A stretch of DNA of 64,000 nucleotides, taken from Solirubrobacter ginsenosidimutans (GTDB lineage Bacteria; Actinomycetota; Thermoleophilia; Solirubrobacterales; Solirubrobacteraceae). The stretch's first letter is position 1; each line of letters begins with the position of its first letter. The DNA is taken from contig NZ_JAPDOD010000006.1 of the NCBI RefSeq assembly GCF_027587205.1, positions 124,001 to 188,000 on the forward strand, given 5' to 3'. Positions 36,663 through 46,116 of this stretch are shown here, one piece after another. The position numbers and the translations under genes were made by a program. The notes beneath the pieces are model-generated. The model saw nothing but the letters and a program-made list of their open reading frames with translations. It did no database searches and had not been told where the DNA came from.

Positions 36663-36850
36663 TCACGGAAGTCGAGAGACGAGCTCTCGCGCCCTATTGC
36701 GCCGGGTGCGGCAAGCCCGTGCGCGAAGGGGAGCACGCCCGCTGCCTGCGCCCGCTGGACCCGCCCCGCTTCTGCGCGGACTGCGGCCGCAAGCTCGCGG
36801 TCCAGGTGCTGCCGACCGGTTATGAGGCGACGTGCGTCCGCTGCCCCTGA
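36659..36850 (+). CDS. bsaP: Biotin synthase auxiliary protein (BsaP-like)
   Basis: A 63-residue cysteine-rich protein from GTG 36659. Pairs CAGC near residue 14, a Cys after EHAR, CADC near 39 and CVRC at the end give a zinc- or iron-binding pattern. The consensus YCAGCGKPV...[11 protein letters not shown] matches small proteins next to bioB in actinobacteria that have been described as needed for BioB activity. It overlaps bioB by 4 and bioF by 19 bases. Confidence 0.8.
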   Translation: MITEVERRALAPYCAGCGKPVREGEHARCLRPLDPPRFCADCGRKLAVQVLPTGYEATCVRCP

Positions 36851-37917
36851 TCGACCCGAGCCTGCACCGCGAGCTGCGGACGATCGAGAGCGCACAGGGC
36901 CCGAAGGTCACGCTCGACGGGCGCGAAGTCCTGCTGCTGTGCTCGAACGACTACCTCGGCCTCGCGGGCGATCCGCGGGTGCGCGCGGCCGCGGCGCGCA
37001 CGGCTGAGCAGTGGGGCGCCGGCGCCGGCGCTTCGCCGCTGCTGAGCGGGCACATGGGCATCCACGCGGAGCTCGAGGCGCGGCTCGCCGAGCTCAAGGG
37101 CACGGAGGCGTGCGTCCTCTTCGGCTCCGGCTTTCTCGCCAACACCGGTGTGATCGCCGCGCTCGCGACCGACGGCATCGTGGCGTCCGACGCGCTCAAC
37201 CACGCCTCGATCGTCGACGGCTGCCGCCTGGCCCGCGCGCAGACGCTGATCTATCCGCACGGCGAGGTGCCGCAAGGCGCCGACGTGATCGTGACCGACG
37301 CGGTCTTCTCGATGGACGGCGACATCGCGCCGCTCGAGGCGCTGGTCGAGACCGGGGCGCGGGTGATCGTCGACGAGGCCCACGCGACCGGCGTGATCGG
37401 CCCGCAGGGACGCGGGCTGGTGCACGAGCTGGGGCTCGCGAACGAGGTCATCACGGTGGGCACGCTGGGCAAGGCGCTCGGCTCGTACGGCGCCTTCGTC
37501 TGCTGCGACGCCGAGACCGCGGACGTGCTCGTCAACCGCGCCCGCACGCTGATCTACTCCACCGCGCTGCCGCCGCCGTCGATCGGCGCCGCCCTGCAAG
37601 CGCTCGAGCTGCTGCCGGAGCGCGTTCCGCGACTCCATGCCAATGCCCGGACACTCCGCGCGGCACTGCATCTGCCCGAGAGCGACATGCCGATCGTCCC
37701 GCTCGTGTTCGGCTCGCCCGAGGCGGCGCTCGAACGCTCGGCCGCGGCGCTGGAGCACGGGATCTTCGCGCAGGCGATCCGCCCGCCCACCGTCCCCGAG
37801 GGGACGAGCCGGCTCCGCCTGGTCGCCACCGCCGCCCACGATCCGGCCGATCTCGAGCGTGCGGGACAGATCCTTTATGAGAACGTTATGAGCGAAACGC
37901 GCTACGCTGTTCCTTGA
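36832..37917 (+). CDS. bioF: 8-amino-7-oxononanoate synthase
   Basis: A 361-residue alpha-oxoamine synthase that condenses pimeloyl-thioester with alanine, the first dedicated ring-forming step. SNDYLGL near residue 38, [10 protein letters not shown] near 181 and the PLP lysine in [12 protein letters not shown] (Lys 214) are all present. It starts at a GTG inside bsaP. It is the last biotin gene; a riboswitch for the next gene begins at its stop codon. Confidence 0.94.
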   Translation: MRPLPLIDPSLHRELRTIESAQGPKVTLDGREVLLLCSNDYLGLAGDPRVRAAAARTAEQWGAGAGASPLLSGHMGIHAELEARLAELKGTEACVLFGSGFLANTGVIAALATDGIVASDALNHASIVDGCRLARAQTLIYPHGEVPQGADVIVTDAVFSMDGDIAPLEALVETGARVIVDEAHATGVIGPQGRGLVHELGLANEVITVGTLGKALGSYGAFVCCDAETADVLVNRARTLIYSTALPPPSIGAALQALELLPERVPRLHANARTLRAALHLPESDMPIVPLVFGSPEAALERSAAALEHGIFAQAIRPPTVPEGTSRLRLVATAAHDPADLERAGQILYENVMSETRYAVP

Positions 37918-38009
37918 AGGGAAGTAGTCCCGACGGGTGACGTACGTCAACACGGCCGCCGATAGCGGCCCGGCGTCATCGGCCTGAAGCAAGGCGGACG
38001 AAACCTTCT
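37916..38009 (+). promoter_or_regulatory. yybP-ykoY (manganese) riboswitch
   Basis: Conserved pieces are GAAGGGAAGTAG at the 5' side, GACGTACGTCAACACGG in the middle, GGCCCGGCGTCATCGGCC and a closing AAACCTTC that pairs with GAAGG. These match actinobacterial yybP-ykoY leaders, which sense Mn2+. It lies directly upstream of a TerC-family gene, a classic target. The promoter must lie inside the bioF 3' end; TACGCT at 37903-37908 is a weak -10 candidate. Confidence 0.8.
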
Positions 38010-38031
38010 CCAACCACCAGGAGAAGACCCC

Positions 38032-38997
38032 TTGCTGCTCACCGCTGCCGCCGAAGCCGACAAGCTCAACCTCGACATCTCTCTCGGAACCTGGGCGATC
38101 CTCGGCGCGGTCATCGTCGCGATGCTCGCGTTCGACCTCTTCGTCTACGCCCGCGGGCACATACCGAGTGTCCGCGAGAATGCACTCTGGTCGGTCGGCT
38201 GGATCGTCGTGGCGCTGGCGTTCGGCGCGATCTTCTGGGTGTGGCAGGGCAGTGAGGCCGGTTCGCAGTACTTCGCCGGCTACCTGCTCGAGCGCTCGCT
38301 CTCGCTCGACAACCTGTTCGTCTTCGCGGTGATCCTGAGCTACTTCGCCGTCCCCGGCGAGAAGGTCCAGGGCAAGGTGCTCGCGTGGGGGATCATGCTC
38401 GCGCTCGTCCTGCGGCTGGTCTTCATCATCGCCGGCGCGGCGCTGCTGGACGCGTTCCACATCACGTTCTACGTCTTCGGCGCGCTGCTCCTCTACACCG
38501 CGTACAAGCTCGCCCGTCACGACAACGTCGAGATCGAGCCGGAGCACAACCCGCTGCTCAAGCAACTCCGCAAGCGGGTGACGATGACCGACGACTACGA
38601 CGGCGACAAGCTGTTCACCAAGGTCAACGGCAAGCGCGTCGCGACGCCGCTACTCGCGGTCTTCGTGGTGATCGCCTCGACGGACATCCTCTTCGCGGTC
38701 GACTCGATCCCGGCGATCTTCGCCGTGACCCAGGAGCCCTTCATCGTCTTCGCCGCCAACGCGTTCGCGTTGATCGGCCTGCGGGCGCTGTACTTCCTGC
38801 TCGTGGGGCTGATGGACCGCTTCGTCTACCTCACGCAGGGCCTGTCGGTCATCCTCGCGTTCATCGGCGTGAAGATGCTGCTGATCGACGTCTGGCACGT
38901 GCCGATCTGGCTGTCGCTGGCCTTCATCGCCGGCACCCTCGCGGTGACCGCGGTCTTGTCGCTGCGGGCGGAGCCGAAGGCTAAGACGCCCGCGTAG
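38032..38997 (+). CDS. TerC/Alx-family membrane protein
   Basis: A 321-residue integral membrane protein with about nine hydrophobic segments. TTG 38032 follows AGGAG at normal spacing. The TerC signature acidic residues appear in LERSLSLDNLFVFAVIL and ASTDILFAVDSIPAIFAV. Members of the family export Mn2+ and metallate extracytoplasmic proteins; the riboswitch in front supports manganese export here. The tail overlaps the convergent small membrane gene. Confidence 0.9.
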   Translation: MLLTAAAEADKLNLDISLGTWAILGAVIVAMLAFDLFVYARGHIPSVRENALWSVGWIVVALAFGAIFWVWQGSEAGSQYFAGYLLERSLSLDNLFVFAVILSYFAVPGEKVQGKVLAWGIMLALVLRLVFIIAGAALLDAFHITFYVFGALLLYTAYKLARHDNVEIEPEHNPLLKQLRKRVTMTDDYDGDKLFTKVNGKRVATPLLAVFVVIASTDILFAVDSIPAIFAVTQEPFIVFAANAFALIGLRALYFLLVGLMDRFVYLTQGLSVILAFIGVKMLLIDVWHVPIWLSLAFIAGTLAVTAVLSLRAEPKAKTPA

Positions 38998-39340
38998 CGC
39001 GGGCCAGCGCCGCGGCGATCAATAGGCAGCCCGGCGAGTACAGCCGGGCGTTGAACGTCGCGAAGGGTGGCTTGTCGCCCGCGGGCAGGAGCTGCGGGCG
39101 AGCCAGGCCGATCACGCCGCGGGCAGCGAAGGCGGCGGCGGTGATACGCGGGGCGCGCGCGGCGCCGAGCGCGAGCCCGGCGCTCACGGCGAGACACCAC
39201 GCGGTATTCGGGACGGTGTCCGTGCCCTGGACCGCGTTGGCCAGCTGCTGCTGGTCGGCGAACGGGAACGGCGATCCGGTCGCCCACAGCGCGTGCATCG
39301 CGCTCAGCCCGAAGACCGTCGCCCGCCCCGCGTCGATCAC
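38981..39340 (-). CDS. DUF3995-like small membrane protein
   Basis: A 119-residue protein starting at a GTG that overlaps the upstream stop (GTGA). About four short hydrophobic segments are seen, starting with FGLSAMHALWATGS, and a central FPFADQQQLANAVQG is typical of DUF3995-like proteins. No function is known for the family. It is the last gene of a three-gene minus-strand operon. Confidence 0.65.
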   Translation of the reverse strand: MIDAGRATVFGLSAMHALWATGSPFPFADQQQLANAVQGTDTVPNTAWCLAVSAGLALGAARAPRITAAAFAARGVIGLARPQLLPAGDKPPFATFNARLYSPGCLLIAAALARATRAS

Positions 39341-40332
39341 GCGTGGGCCGCGACCGGGAGCGCGATCTGGACGTGCTCGTGGGTGCAGGGCTGGCCGGCC
39401 GCGACGTGGAACCGCCGCGCGGCGAGGTTCATGACCACCGAAGCGACCGTGACGGTCTGCTCCACCCACGGCTCGGCGGGATCGAGATGGCGGCACACGC
39501 CCTTCGGGTGGGACTCGTGGCTGCGCAGGGCGTCGAGCAACGGTTGCGTGCGGACGACCTCCAGGCGCGGGATCGTGCTCGGCGACTCCTCCGGCACGAC
39601 GTCCTCACCGCGGCGCGGCGGCTCGAGGAAGTGGTTCGTGTGGGCGCCGACGGCGCCGCGGATCACGTTCGCCCCACCCGGGGACAGCTCGACGCTGGCG
39701 ACGTCCTTGGGCGCCGCGACGGTCACCGCCGAACTGGCGCTCGTGGAAGCGCTCGTCAAGAGCTCGATCGCCTCGTCGACACTGCGGCACGTCTGCAGCG
39801 TCCGCCGCAGCAGCAGGTGGATCGGCGTGCCGTCCAGGCCGCCGTCGGCGGTCGTCTCCAGCAGGTTCAGGCACACGCCGAGGCCCGCGTCGTTGAGCCC
39901 GATCTTGCCCAGGATCCCGGCCTCGGTCAGCGTCGCGAACCAGCCATGCTCATGCTCGACGATCCACACGACCGTCGACGCGGCCGCGTCCGGATGCCAG
40001 TCCCAGTTCTGGGCGAGCAGCCCGCCCTGACCGACGACCGAGCACTCCGTCTTCGGGCCTTTGCCGGCGAGGATCTCGGTGCGCGCGTTGGCCGCCCGCA
40101 GCTCGAACTCGTCCTGCTGCGCGCCGTCGGCGATCCCCCGGATCTCCTCCTGCTCGGCGGCCTCGAGGTTGACCGAGTGGCCGATCGCCTTCGCGTCGGA
40201 GCCGTCGGTCTCGGCGAACATCCGGCGATACAGCGCGACCGTGTTCGCGACCGGCCGCGCCTGCGCGCGCCCGAACGCCAGCCCGCGTTCGTACGGCGTT
40301 CGCTCGTCGGAACGATGGACGGGGAAGGTCAT
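39337..40332 (-). CDS. C45-family acyltransferase/peptidase-like protein
   Basis: A 331-residue Ntn-type protein resembling isopenicillin N acyltransferase. The predicted nucleophile lies in KTECSVVGQGG near residue 102, followed by LLAQNWDWHPD, a family hallmark. Such enzymes self-cleave before the nucleophilic cysteine. The gene starts within the deacetylase stop (4-base overlap). Substrates of environmental members are mostly unknown. Confidence 0.8.
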   Translation of the reverse strand: MTFPVHRSDERTPYERGLAFGRAQARPVANTVALYRRMFAETDGSDAKAIGHSVNLEAAEQEEIRGIADGAQQDEFELRAANARTEILAGKGPKTECSVVGQGGLLAQNWDWHPDAAASTVVWIVEHEHGWFATLTEAGILGKIGLNDAGLGVCLNLLETTADGGLDGTPIHLLLRRTLQTCRSVDEAIELLTSASTSASSAVTVAAPKDVASVELSPGGANVIRGAVGAHTNHFLEPPRRGEDVVPEESPSTIPRLEVVRTQPLLDALRSHESHPKGVCRHLDPAEPWVEQTVTVASVVMNLAARRFHVAAGQPCTHEHVQIALPVAAHA

Positions 40333-41117
40333 CCACTGACGAAGGCTGCCACATCCTCGTGGCTGGCGAACCACACCTTCGCCCGTTCGGTCATCGCGGC
40401 GATCATCCGATCCAGCAGCTTCGCCCGGTGGCCGCGCCCGATCACCTCCGGATGCATGGTGTAGGTGACGTGGCGCCCGTCCTCGCGGGCAGCGTCGAAT
40501 TCGGCGAGCCAAGTGGCGAGGAACGCCTCCGGCGCGGTGAACGCGTCACCCCGGCCGGGCTTCCAGTGCAAATGCGGCCAGTCGTCGAGGCTCCAATGCA
40601 CGGGGAGCTCCAGCAGCCCGTCGACGACATACGGCCGGTCGTCGCCCATCAGGCTGCTGTCGTAGCCGAACCGGTGCTCCTTCAGCAGCGCGAACGTCTC
40701 GGGCGTGAGCTCCCAGCTGGGGCTGCGGTAGCCCTTCGGCGTGACCCCGAGCCGCCCCGCGAGCGCCTCGAGCCCGCGCTCGATCTCGTCGCGCTGCTCG
40801 CGAGCATCGATCGCATCGCTCTGCTTGTGCAGGTACCCGTGGTGGCCGATCTCGTGGCCGGCCGCCTGCACCGCCTTGATCGCGTCGGTATGGCGCTCCG
40901 CCGTGTCTCCGGGAACGTAGAACGTCCCCTTGATCGAGTGCTTCGAGAGGATCGCCAGGATCCGCGGCAACCCCCGCGTCACGCCGAAGCGCCCCTCGCT
41001 CAACGTGCTCAATCGCCCCGCGTACGCGGGATCGCTCCCGAGCCAGCCGCTCTCCGCATCCACGTCGAAGGTCAGCGAGACCGCGACCTCCGCCGCTCCA
41101 GGCCAGTCTGTTCGCAT
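40329..41117 (-). CDS. Polysaccharide deacetylase-family protein
   Basis: A 262-residue NodB-homology protein without signal peptide. LTFDVDAESGWL near residue 16 holds the catalytic/metal Asp, and HEIGHHGYLHK the metal histidines. GYRSPSWELTPETF is the typical PuuE/allantoinase-like motif. A cytoplasmic deacylase or amidase is therefore more likely than a cell-wall deacetylase. It is the first gene of the operon. Confidence 0.85.
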   Translation of the reverse strand: MRTDWPGAAEVAVSLTFDVDAESGWLGSDPAYAGRLSTLSEGRFGVTRGLPRILAILSKHSIKGTFYVPGDTAERHTDAIKAVQAAGHEIGHHGYLHKQSDAIDAREQRDEIERGLEALAGRLGVTPKGYRSPSWELTPETFALLKEHRFGYDSSLMGDDRPYVVDGLLELPVHWSLDDWPHLHWKPGRGDAFTAPEAFLATWLAEFDAAREDGRHVTYTMHPEVIGRGHRAKLLDRMIAAMTERAKVWFASHEDVAAFVSG

Positions 41118-41186
41118 GAGCTGATTGTCCGTCGCGGGTTGAAATCGAGGCGGCGATCTGGAAATTTGGGCGCCCCCGTGACGTCG

Positions 41187-42734
41187 ATGAGACACCTGCT
41201 GGTCGCCGCCGTCCTCGGGCTCGCCTTCCTCGCCACCGCCGCGCCGGCACGCGCCGGAACGTATGAGGTTCGCTCGTGCGGGACCAATTCGGCGAGCGCG
41301 TTCGTCCTGTCCAACGACAGCCCGTCGACGCTCGCCACCGGCACGCAATGCCCCCAGAACGGCTCGCAGTTGCTGAGCGGGGTGTTCGCCGGCGTCTCGA
41401 ACGCGACCTTCACGCTCGCCGGGTCGGGGGCCTCGTGGACGATCGCCGCGCCGCCCGGTCTGCTGCTGCAGCGGCTCGACGTCCGGCGCTCGATCGGCCG
41501 GTTGAATTCGGCGTGGAATGTCGAGGTCTCGACCCCGGAGCGGGTGCTCGAAGGCTGCGGCAGCGCCGATTCCTCGAACTGCAAGCGCGGCAACGCCGGG
41601 GGCGAAGCCATGAGCTACCCGGACCTGGGTTCGCGGTCGGTGACCTTCCGGGTCGAGTGCCGCCCCTCCGACGAAGACGTGGCCTGCGTCGGCCGGCAGA
41701 ACACGCAGGCGTGGGTCGCCATCTACAGCGCCACCGCGCAGGTGGCCGACCCGGCGCCCCCGGTTCTCTCGCCGTTGCTCGCTTCCGGCTGGCAGAGCGG
41801 GAGCGACAGCATCGACCTCCAGGCGAGCGATGCCGGCGGCGTGAAGTCGTTGAGCCTGTTCGCGGGCGACACGAAGCTCTTCGAGCGCCAGCAGGCCTGC
41901 GACTACTCGCGGATGCAGCCGTGCCCGCCGAGCCAGCACGAGACGGCGAGCGTCGACACCTCCAAGCTCACGGATGGGACGTACCAGCTCAAGGCGGTCG
42001 CGACCGACGCCGCCGATCAGCCCGGGACGGCGACCTCCGTGCTCAAGGTCGACGGCACCGCGCCCACGGCACCCACCGGCCTCGTGCTCTCGCGCAACCC
42101 CGACGGAACCTACGGACTCACGTGGGTCGACCCGGATCAGGGAACCGCGGCGCCGATCGCCGCGGCGCACGTGCAGGTGTGTGACGGCGCGACCTGTGAC
42201 GCGAGCAAGGTGTTCGCCGGCAGTGGCATCAACCGGGTCGGTTCGCTGGACCTGCCGGCCGGAGAGCGGACGCTCAAGGTGTGGCTCGAGGACGAGGCGG
42301 GGAACGCGAACGCCGCCAACGCCGCGACGCTGACGGTCGACCCGACGACGATCGAGGCGCCGAACGTCCTGCAGACACGGCCGCCGGTGCTGGAATCCGG
42401 CTCGATCGCGCCGCCGAAGTTCCGGGTCACGAAGGCGCGGCGAAGCGGTTCGACCCTCACGCTGTCCGGCACCATCGCCAAGGGCGCCAAGGCCTCGATC
42501 ACCGCGAAGCTCGCGAAGGCCATCCGAACCACGACGCTCACCACCGCCAAGGCGAAGCCAAAGAACGGAAAGTGGTCGCTGAAGCTGAAGCTGAGCTCCA
42601 GCCTGCGCCGCGCGAACTCGTACTACGTGAGCGTGAGCTTCGCCGGCGAGAGCGCGTTCGGCAAGTCCACGCTGCGCCGCCGCCTGGCCAAGAAGGCCGG
42701 CCGCACGGAGCTCAGCTTGCAGTCGGTGCGCTGA
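41187..42734 (+). CDS. Secreted protein with Ig-like repeats
   Basis: A 515-residue exported protein. The signal peptide is MRHLLVAAVLGLAFLATAAP with an ARA cleavage motif. Beta-rich domains follow, with bacterial Ig-like sequence (VLKVDGTAPTAPTGLVLSR). The C-terminus is Lys/Arg-rich, with alternating strands. A GTG nine bases upstream is an alternative start. There is no sortase motif or catalytic residue. It is probably a surface or matrix protein of unknown role. It is tail-to-tail with the GGDEF-EAL gene and overlaps it by 23 bases. Confidence 0.7.
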   Translation: MRHLLVAAVLGLAFLATAAPARAGTYEVRSCGTNSASAFVLSNDSPSTLATGTQCPQNGSQLLSGVFAGVSNATFTLAGSGASWTIAAPPGLLLQRLDVRRSIGRLNSAWNVEVSTPERVLEGCGSADSSNCKRGNAGGEAMSYPDLGSRSVTFRVECRPSDEDVACVGRQNTQAWVAIYSATAQVADPAPPVLSPLLASGWQSGSDSIDLQASDAGGVKSLSLFAGDTKLFERQQACDYSRMQPCPPSQHETASVDTSKLTDGTYQLKAVATDAADQPGTATSVLKVDGTAPTAPTGLVLSRNPDGTYGLTWVDPDQGTAAPIAAAHVQVCDGATCDASKVFAGSGINRVGSLDLPAGERTLKVWLEDEAGNANAANAATLTVDPTTIEAPNVLQTRPPVLESGSIAPPKFRVTKARRSGSTLTLSGTIAKGAKASITAKLAKAIRTTTLTTAKAKPKNGKWSLKLKLSSSLRRANSYYVSVSFAGESAFGKSTLRRRLAKKAGRTELSLQSVR

Positions 42735-44544
42735 CGCGCACCGCGATGCCCACGAGCTCCTCCGCCGGCACCGGGCGCCCGAACAGGTAGCCCTGGCCCA
42801 ACCGGCAACCGAGTGCGCGCAGGGCGTCGGCCTGCTCGGGCTCCTCGATGCCTTCCGGGATCAGCACCAGCCCGAGCGATTCGCCCATCGCGACGATCGC
42901 CTGCAACAAGCCGCTGTCGTCGCAGGCATCGCGGGTGAAGGAACGATCGATCTTCAGCACGTCCATCGGGAAGCGGCGCAGGTAGCTCAGGGATGAGTAG
43001 CCGGTGCCGAAGTCGTCGATCGCGAGGCGGACCCCGAGCCGGCGCAGCGCCTGCAGGCGCTCGGCCTCCAGATCACCCACCAGCGAGGACTCGGTGACCT
43101 CCAGGACCAGCCGCGCGGCGTCCAGGCCGCCGTCGGCCAGTGCACAGGCGACCTCCTCGACGAAGCCCGGCTGCTCGAGCTGGGCGCCGGCGACGTTGAC
43201 GGAGAGATAGGGCGCACCCGCCCACCGGGCGGCGTCGCGGGCGGCCTCGCGCAGCACCCAGCGGCCCAGCGGCACGATCAGCCCGGTCTCCTCGGCCAGC
43301 GGGATGAACTCGCCCGGGCCGAGCAGGCCGCGCGCCGGATGCTCCCAGCGCACGAGCGCCTCAAAGCCCGCGACCCGGCCCAGATCGAGATCCACGATCG
43401 GCTGGTAGTGGAGCACGAGCTCCTCGTTCTCGATCGCGCGCTCGAGCTGCTCGCGACGGTCGAGGCGCTCCACCGCGTGGGTGTGCATGTCCTCGGTGAA
43501 CAGCGCGCAGCGGTTGGTGCCGGCGGCCTTGGCGGCGTACATCGCGAGGTCGGCGTTGCGCAGCAGGTCCGGGCCGGCCGCGGTCGTGGCGATGCCGATC
43601 GACGCGCGCAGATGCAGGCGCTTGCCCTCGAGCATGACGGGGCCGGCGAGCACGGAGAAGATGCGGTCCACGAACGCGTCGATCTCGGAGACCTCGCGCG
43701 CCAGGATCGCGAACTCGTCGCCGCCCAGGCGGGCGACCATGTCGTCGGCGCGCAGCGCGCGCTCCAGGCGCTCGCCGCAGATCTGCAGCAGGCGGTCGCC
43801 CGCCGCGTGCCCGAGCGAGTCGTTGACCTGCTTGAAGTCGTCCAGGTCGAGGAACGCGACGACCGCGGGCTCACCCGCGGCCAGCGTCTCGGCGATCCGG
43901 CGCTCGAACAGCGGGCGGTTCGGCAGACCGGTCAGCGAGTCCGAGAAGGCGAGCCGGCGCAGATGGCCGTCGTGCAGGCGCCGCCGTCCGGCGCGCTCCA
44001 GCAGGCCGAGCAGCGCGGTCACGCCCACCACCAGGAGGATCATCACGGCGACCGTGCCGATCCACGAGACGCGATCGCTGCGCGCCGCGAGCCGGCGGTT
44101 GAGCGCGGCGGCGCTGCGCAGCTCGTCACGCAGGTCGTCGAATGCCGGGTCAACCACGGCCACGACGGCTTCAGCGCTCGCGAAGTCGCGCGACCGCATC
44201 AGCGCGAACTCCTGCTCGAGCCCGGGCCGGAGGGTGCGGTAGGCGGCGAGCGCGCGGGTCGCACCCGCTCCGCCGTCGCCCTGGAGCGCCAGCAGCTGGC
44301 TGCGCATGGCGTCCAGTCGCGCGGTCACCTCGGCCTGAACGGGGAGCGGAACGCGGCGGCGCGAACTGGCCTCCCACTCGAGCGCGCTCAGCCGATCGGC
44401 GCTGGCCTCGATCACCATCAGCTGCTCGTACCGGCCGCGGCGGTCGTCGGCGCGGCGGTGGAAGGCGGCGATGCCGAGCGTCGCCACCGCGGCGAGCAGG
44501 GCCACGACGGTCGCGATGAAGATGGTGCGGCGGCTGCCCTGCAT
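42712..44544 (-). CDS. GGDEF-EAL cyclic-di-GMP protein
   Basis: A membrane sensor of about 610 residues. The first helix lies near residues 5-24, an extracytoplasmic region of about 140 residues follows, and a second helix (GTVAVMILLVVGVTALLGLL) comes next. The GGDEF domain has an intact active site (VARLGGDEFAIL), and the EAL domain has FEALVRWEHP and IDDFGTGYSSLSYL. Both diguanylate cyclase and phosphodiesterase activities are possible. The start is uncertain: ATG 44544 precedes the helix directly, and ATG 44589 adds 15 residues. Confidence 0.88.
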   Translation of the reverse strand: MQGSRRTIFIATVVALLAAVATLGIAAFHRRADDRRGRYEQLMVIEASADRLSALEWEASSRRRVPLPVQAEVTARLDAMRSQLLALQGDGGAGATRALAAYRTLRPGLEQEFALMRSRDFASAEAVVAVVDPAFDDLRDELRSAAALNRRLAARSDRVSWIGTVAVMILLVVGVTALLGLLERAGRRRLHDGHLRRLAFSDSLTGLPNRPLFERRIAETLAAGEPAVVAFLDLDDFKQVNDSLGHAAGDRLLQICGERLERALRADDMVARLGGDEFAILAREVSEIDAFVDRIFSVLAGPVMLEGKRLHLRASIGIATTAAGPDLLRNADLAMYAAKAAGTNRCALFTEDMHTHAVERLDRREQLERAIENEELVLHYQPIVDLDLGRVAGFEALVRWEHPARGLLGPGEFIPLAEETGLIVPLGRWVLREAARDAARWAGAPYLSVNVAGAQLEQPGFVEEVACALADGGLDAARLVLEVTESSLVGDLEAERLQALRRLGVRLAIDDFGTGYSSLSYLRRFPMDVLKIDRSFTRDACDDSGLLQAIVAMGESLGLVLIPEGIEEPEQADALRALGCRLGQGYLFGRPVPAEELVGIAVRVSAPTAS

Positions 44545-44661
44545 CTCCCCCGTGTAGTCGACCTGGGGGAGATGCACTTGACGCGCCATTTTTCGGGGAC
44601 GAACGTCAACTGCGCCGGATGGTGAGCGAGCGCGAACCTGATCGAGCACACGTTCCGACCG

Positions 44662-46059
44662 CTAGGAGCCGAGCTTTGCCTTCGTGACCTTGCCCAGTGC
44701 GTTGCGGGGGAGCGCGTCGAGGTAGCGCACCTCGCGCGGGCGCTTGTGCGGCGTCAGGAGGCCGGCGACGTGGTCCGCCAGCTCCTTCTCGCTGGGCCGG
44801 GCCGCGCCCTCCTCGACGACCACCCACGCGACGATCCGCTGGCCGAGGTCGTCGTCGGGCTCGCCGGTGACGGCGGATTCGGCCACTGCCGGGTGCTCGT
44901 TCAAGGCGTTCTCGATCTCGCCCGCCCCGATCTTGTAGCCGCCGCTCTTGATCAGGTCGGTGGCGCGGCGCCCCACGATCCGGATGTAGCCGTCCTGGGC
45001 CCGCGTCGCCACGTCGCCCGTCGCGAACCACCCGTCACGCAGCGCCTCGGCCGTGGCGTCCGGGCGGTTCAGATACTCGAGGAAGAGGTTCGGCCCGCGC
45101 ACCTGGATCTCGCCGACGGTCTCGTCATCGGAGACATCCAGCTCGGCGCCGGAGTCGTCCACCAGTCGCACGGACACGCCGTCCAGCGGCAGACCGACGG
45201 TCCCGGGCCGCCGATCGCCGTCGGCGCGGATCGCGGTGTTCATCAGCGTCTCGCTCATGCCGTAGCGCTCGACCGGCAGCAGCCCGCACGCCGCCGCGAT
45301 CCGGGCGTGGTCGGCGGCGGGCAGCGCCGCGCTGCCGGACACCAGCAGCCGCGCCGAGCCCACGGCAGCAGCCAAGGACGGCGACGCCTCGAGATCGGCC
45401 GCGAGCCGGTGGTACATCGTCGGCACGCCGAAGAGCATCGTCGCCCGCCCCGCCAGCGCCGCACCCGCGGCCTCGGAGGAGAAGCGCCCGAGGTGCCACA
45501 CGCCGCCGCCGAGCCGCAGCGGCCCGAGCACGCCGAGGATCAGCCCGTGCACGTGGAAGAGCGGCAGCCCGTGGGCGACGACGTCGTCGCCCGTCCAGTC
45601 CCAGGCGTCGCTCAACGCGTCGAGGTTGGACGCGATCGCGCGCCGCGGCAGCACGACGCCCTTGGGCGGACCGGTCGTGCCGGACGTGTAGATGACGATC
45701 GCCGGCGCGTCCTCGTCCGGCTCCGACGCCGGCAACTCACCCGCCGCGCGGAGGTCGACCGGGATCCCGTCGGGCCCGCCGAAGATCAGCTCGGGTGACG
45801 AATCGCTGAGGATGTGCTGTAGCTCGCGCGTCCCCGCCTTCGGGTTGATCGGGACGACCGGGACGCCCGCTGACAGCGCACCCACGACCGCGACGCAGGT
45901 CTCGAGCGTGGACTCCGCCCACACCGCGACCCGCCCCGCGCCCGCCACCCGCGACGCCACCGCACCCGCCGCGGAACGCAGCTCCGCATAACTCAGCGCA
46001 TCCCGACCCACCCGCACGGCCTCGCGACCGGAGGTGTCAGACAAACCGTTCAAGAGCAC
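44662..46059 (-). CDS. matB: Malonyl-CoA synthetase
   Basis: A 465-residue AMP-forming acyl-CoA ligase close to Streptomyces MatB. The P-loop is YTSGTTGPPKG near residue 128. GLPLFHVHGLILGVLGPLR and ERYGMSETLMNT are typical of MatB-type enzymes, and the C-terminal catalytic Lys is in RNALGKV. It would make malonyl-CoA (or methylmalonyl-CoA) from the free acid. No decarboxylase partner is adjacent. Confidence 0.85.
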   Translation of the reverse strand: MLLNGLSDTSGREAVRVGRDALSYAELRSAAGAVASRVAGAGRVAVWAESTLETCVAVVGALSAGVPVVPINPKAGTRELQHILSDSSPELIFGGPDGIPVDLRAAGELPASEPDEDAPAIVIYTSGTTGPPKGVVLPRRAIASNLDALSDAWDWTGDDVVAHGLPLFHVHGLILGVLGPLRLGGGVWHLGRFSSEAAGAALAGRATMLFGVPTMYHRLAADLEASPSLAAAVGSARLLVSGSAALPAADHARIAAACGLLPVERYGMSETLMNTAIRADGDRRPGTVGLPLDGVSVRLVDDSGAELDVSDDETVGEIQVRGPNLFLEYLNRPDATAEALRDGWFATGDVATRAQDGYIRIVGRRATDLIKSGGYKIGAGEIENALNEHPAVAESAVTGEPDDDLGQRIVAWVVVEEGAARPSEKELADHVAGLLTPHKRPREVRYLDALPRNALGKVTKAKLGS

Positions 46060-46116
46060 GCCTGAAGTTCTACCCGGTGCATATTCGTCGCGACCTGCCG
46101 ATCACCCAGGCTGATC

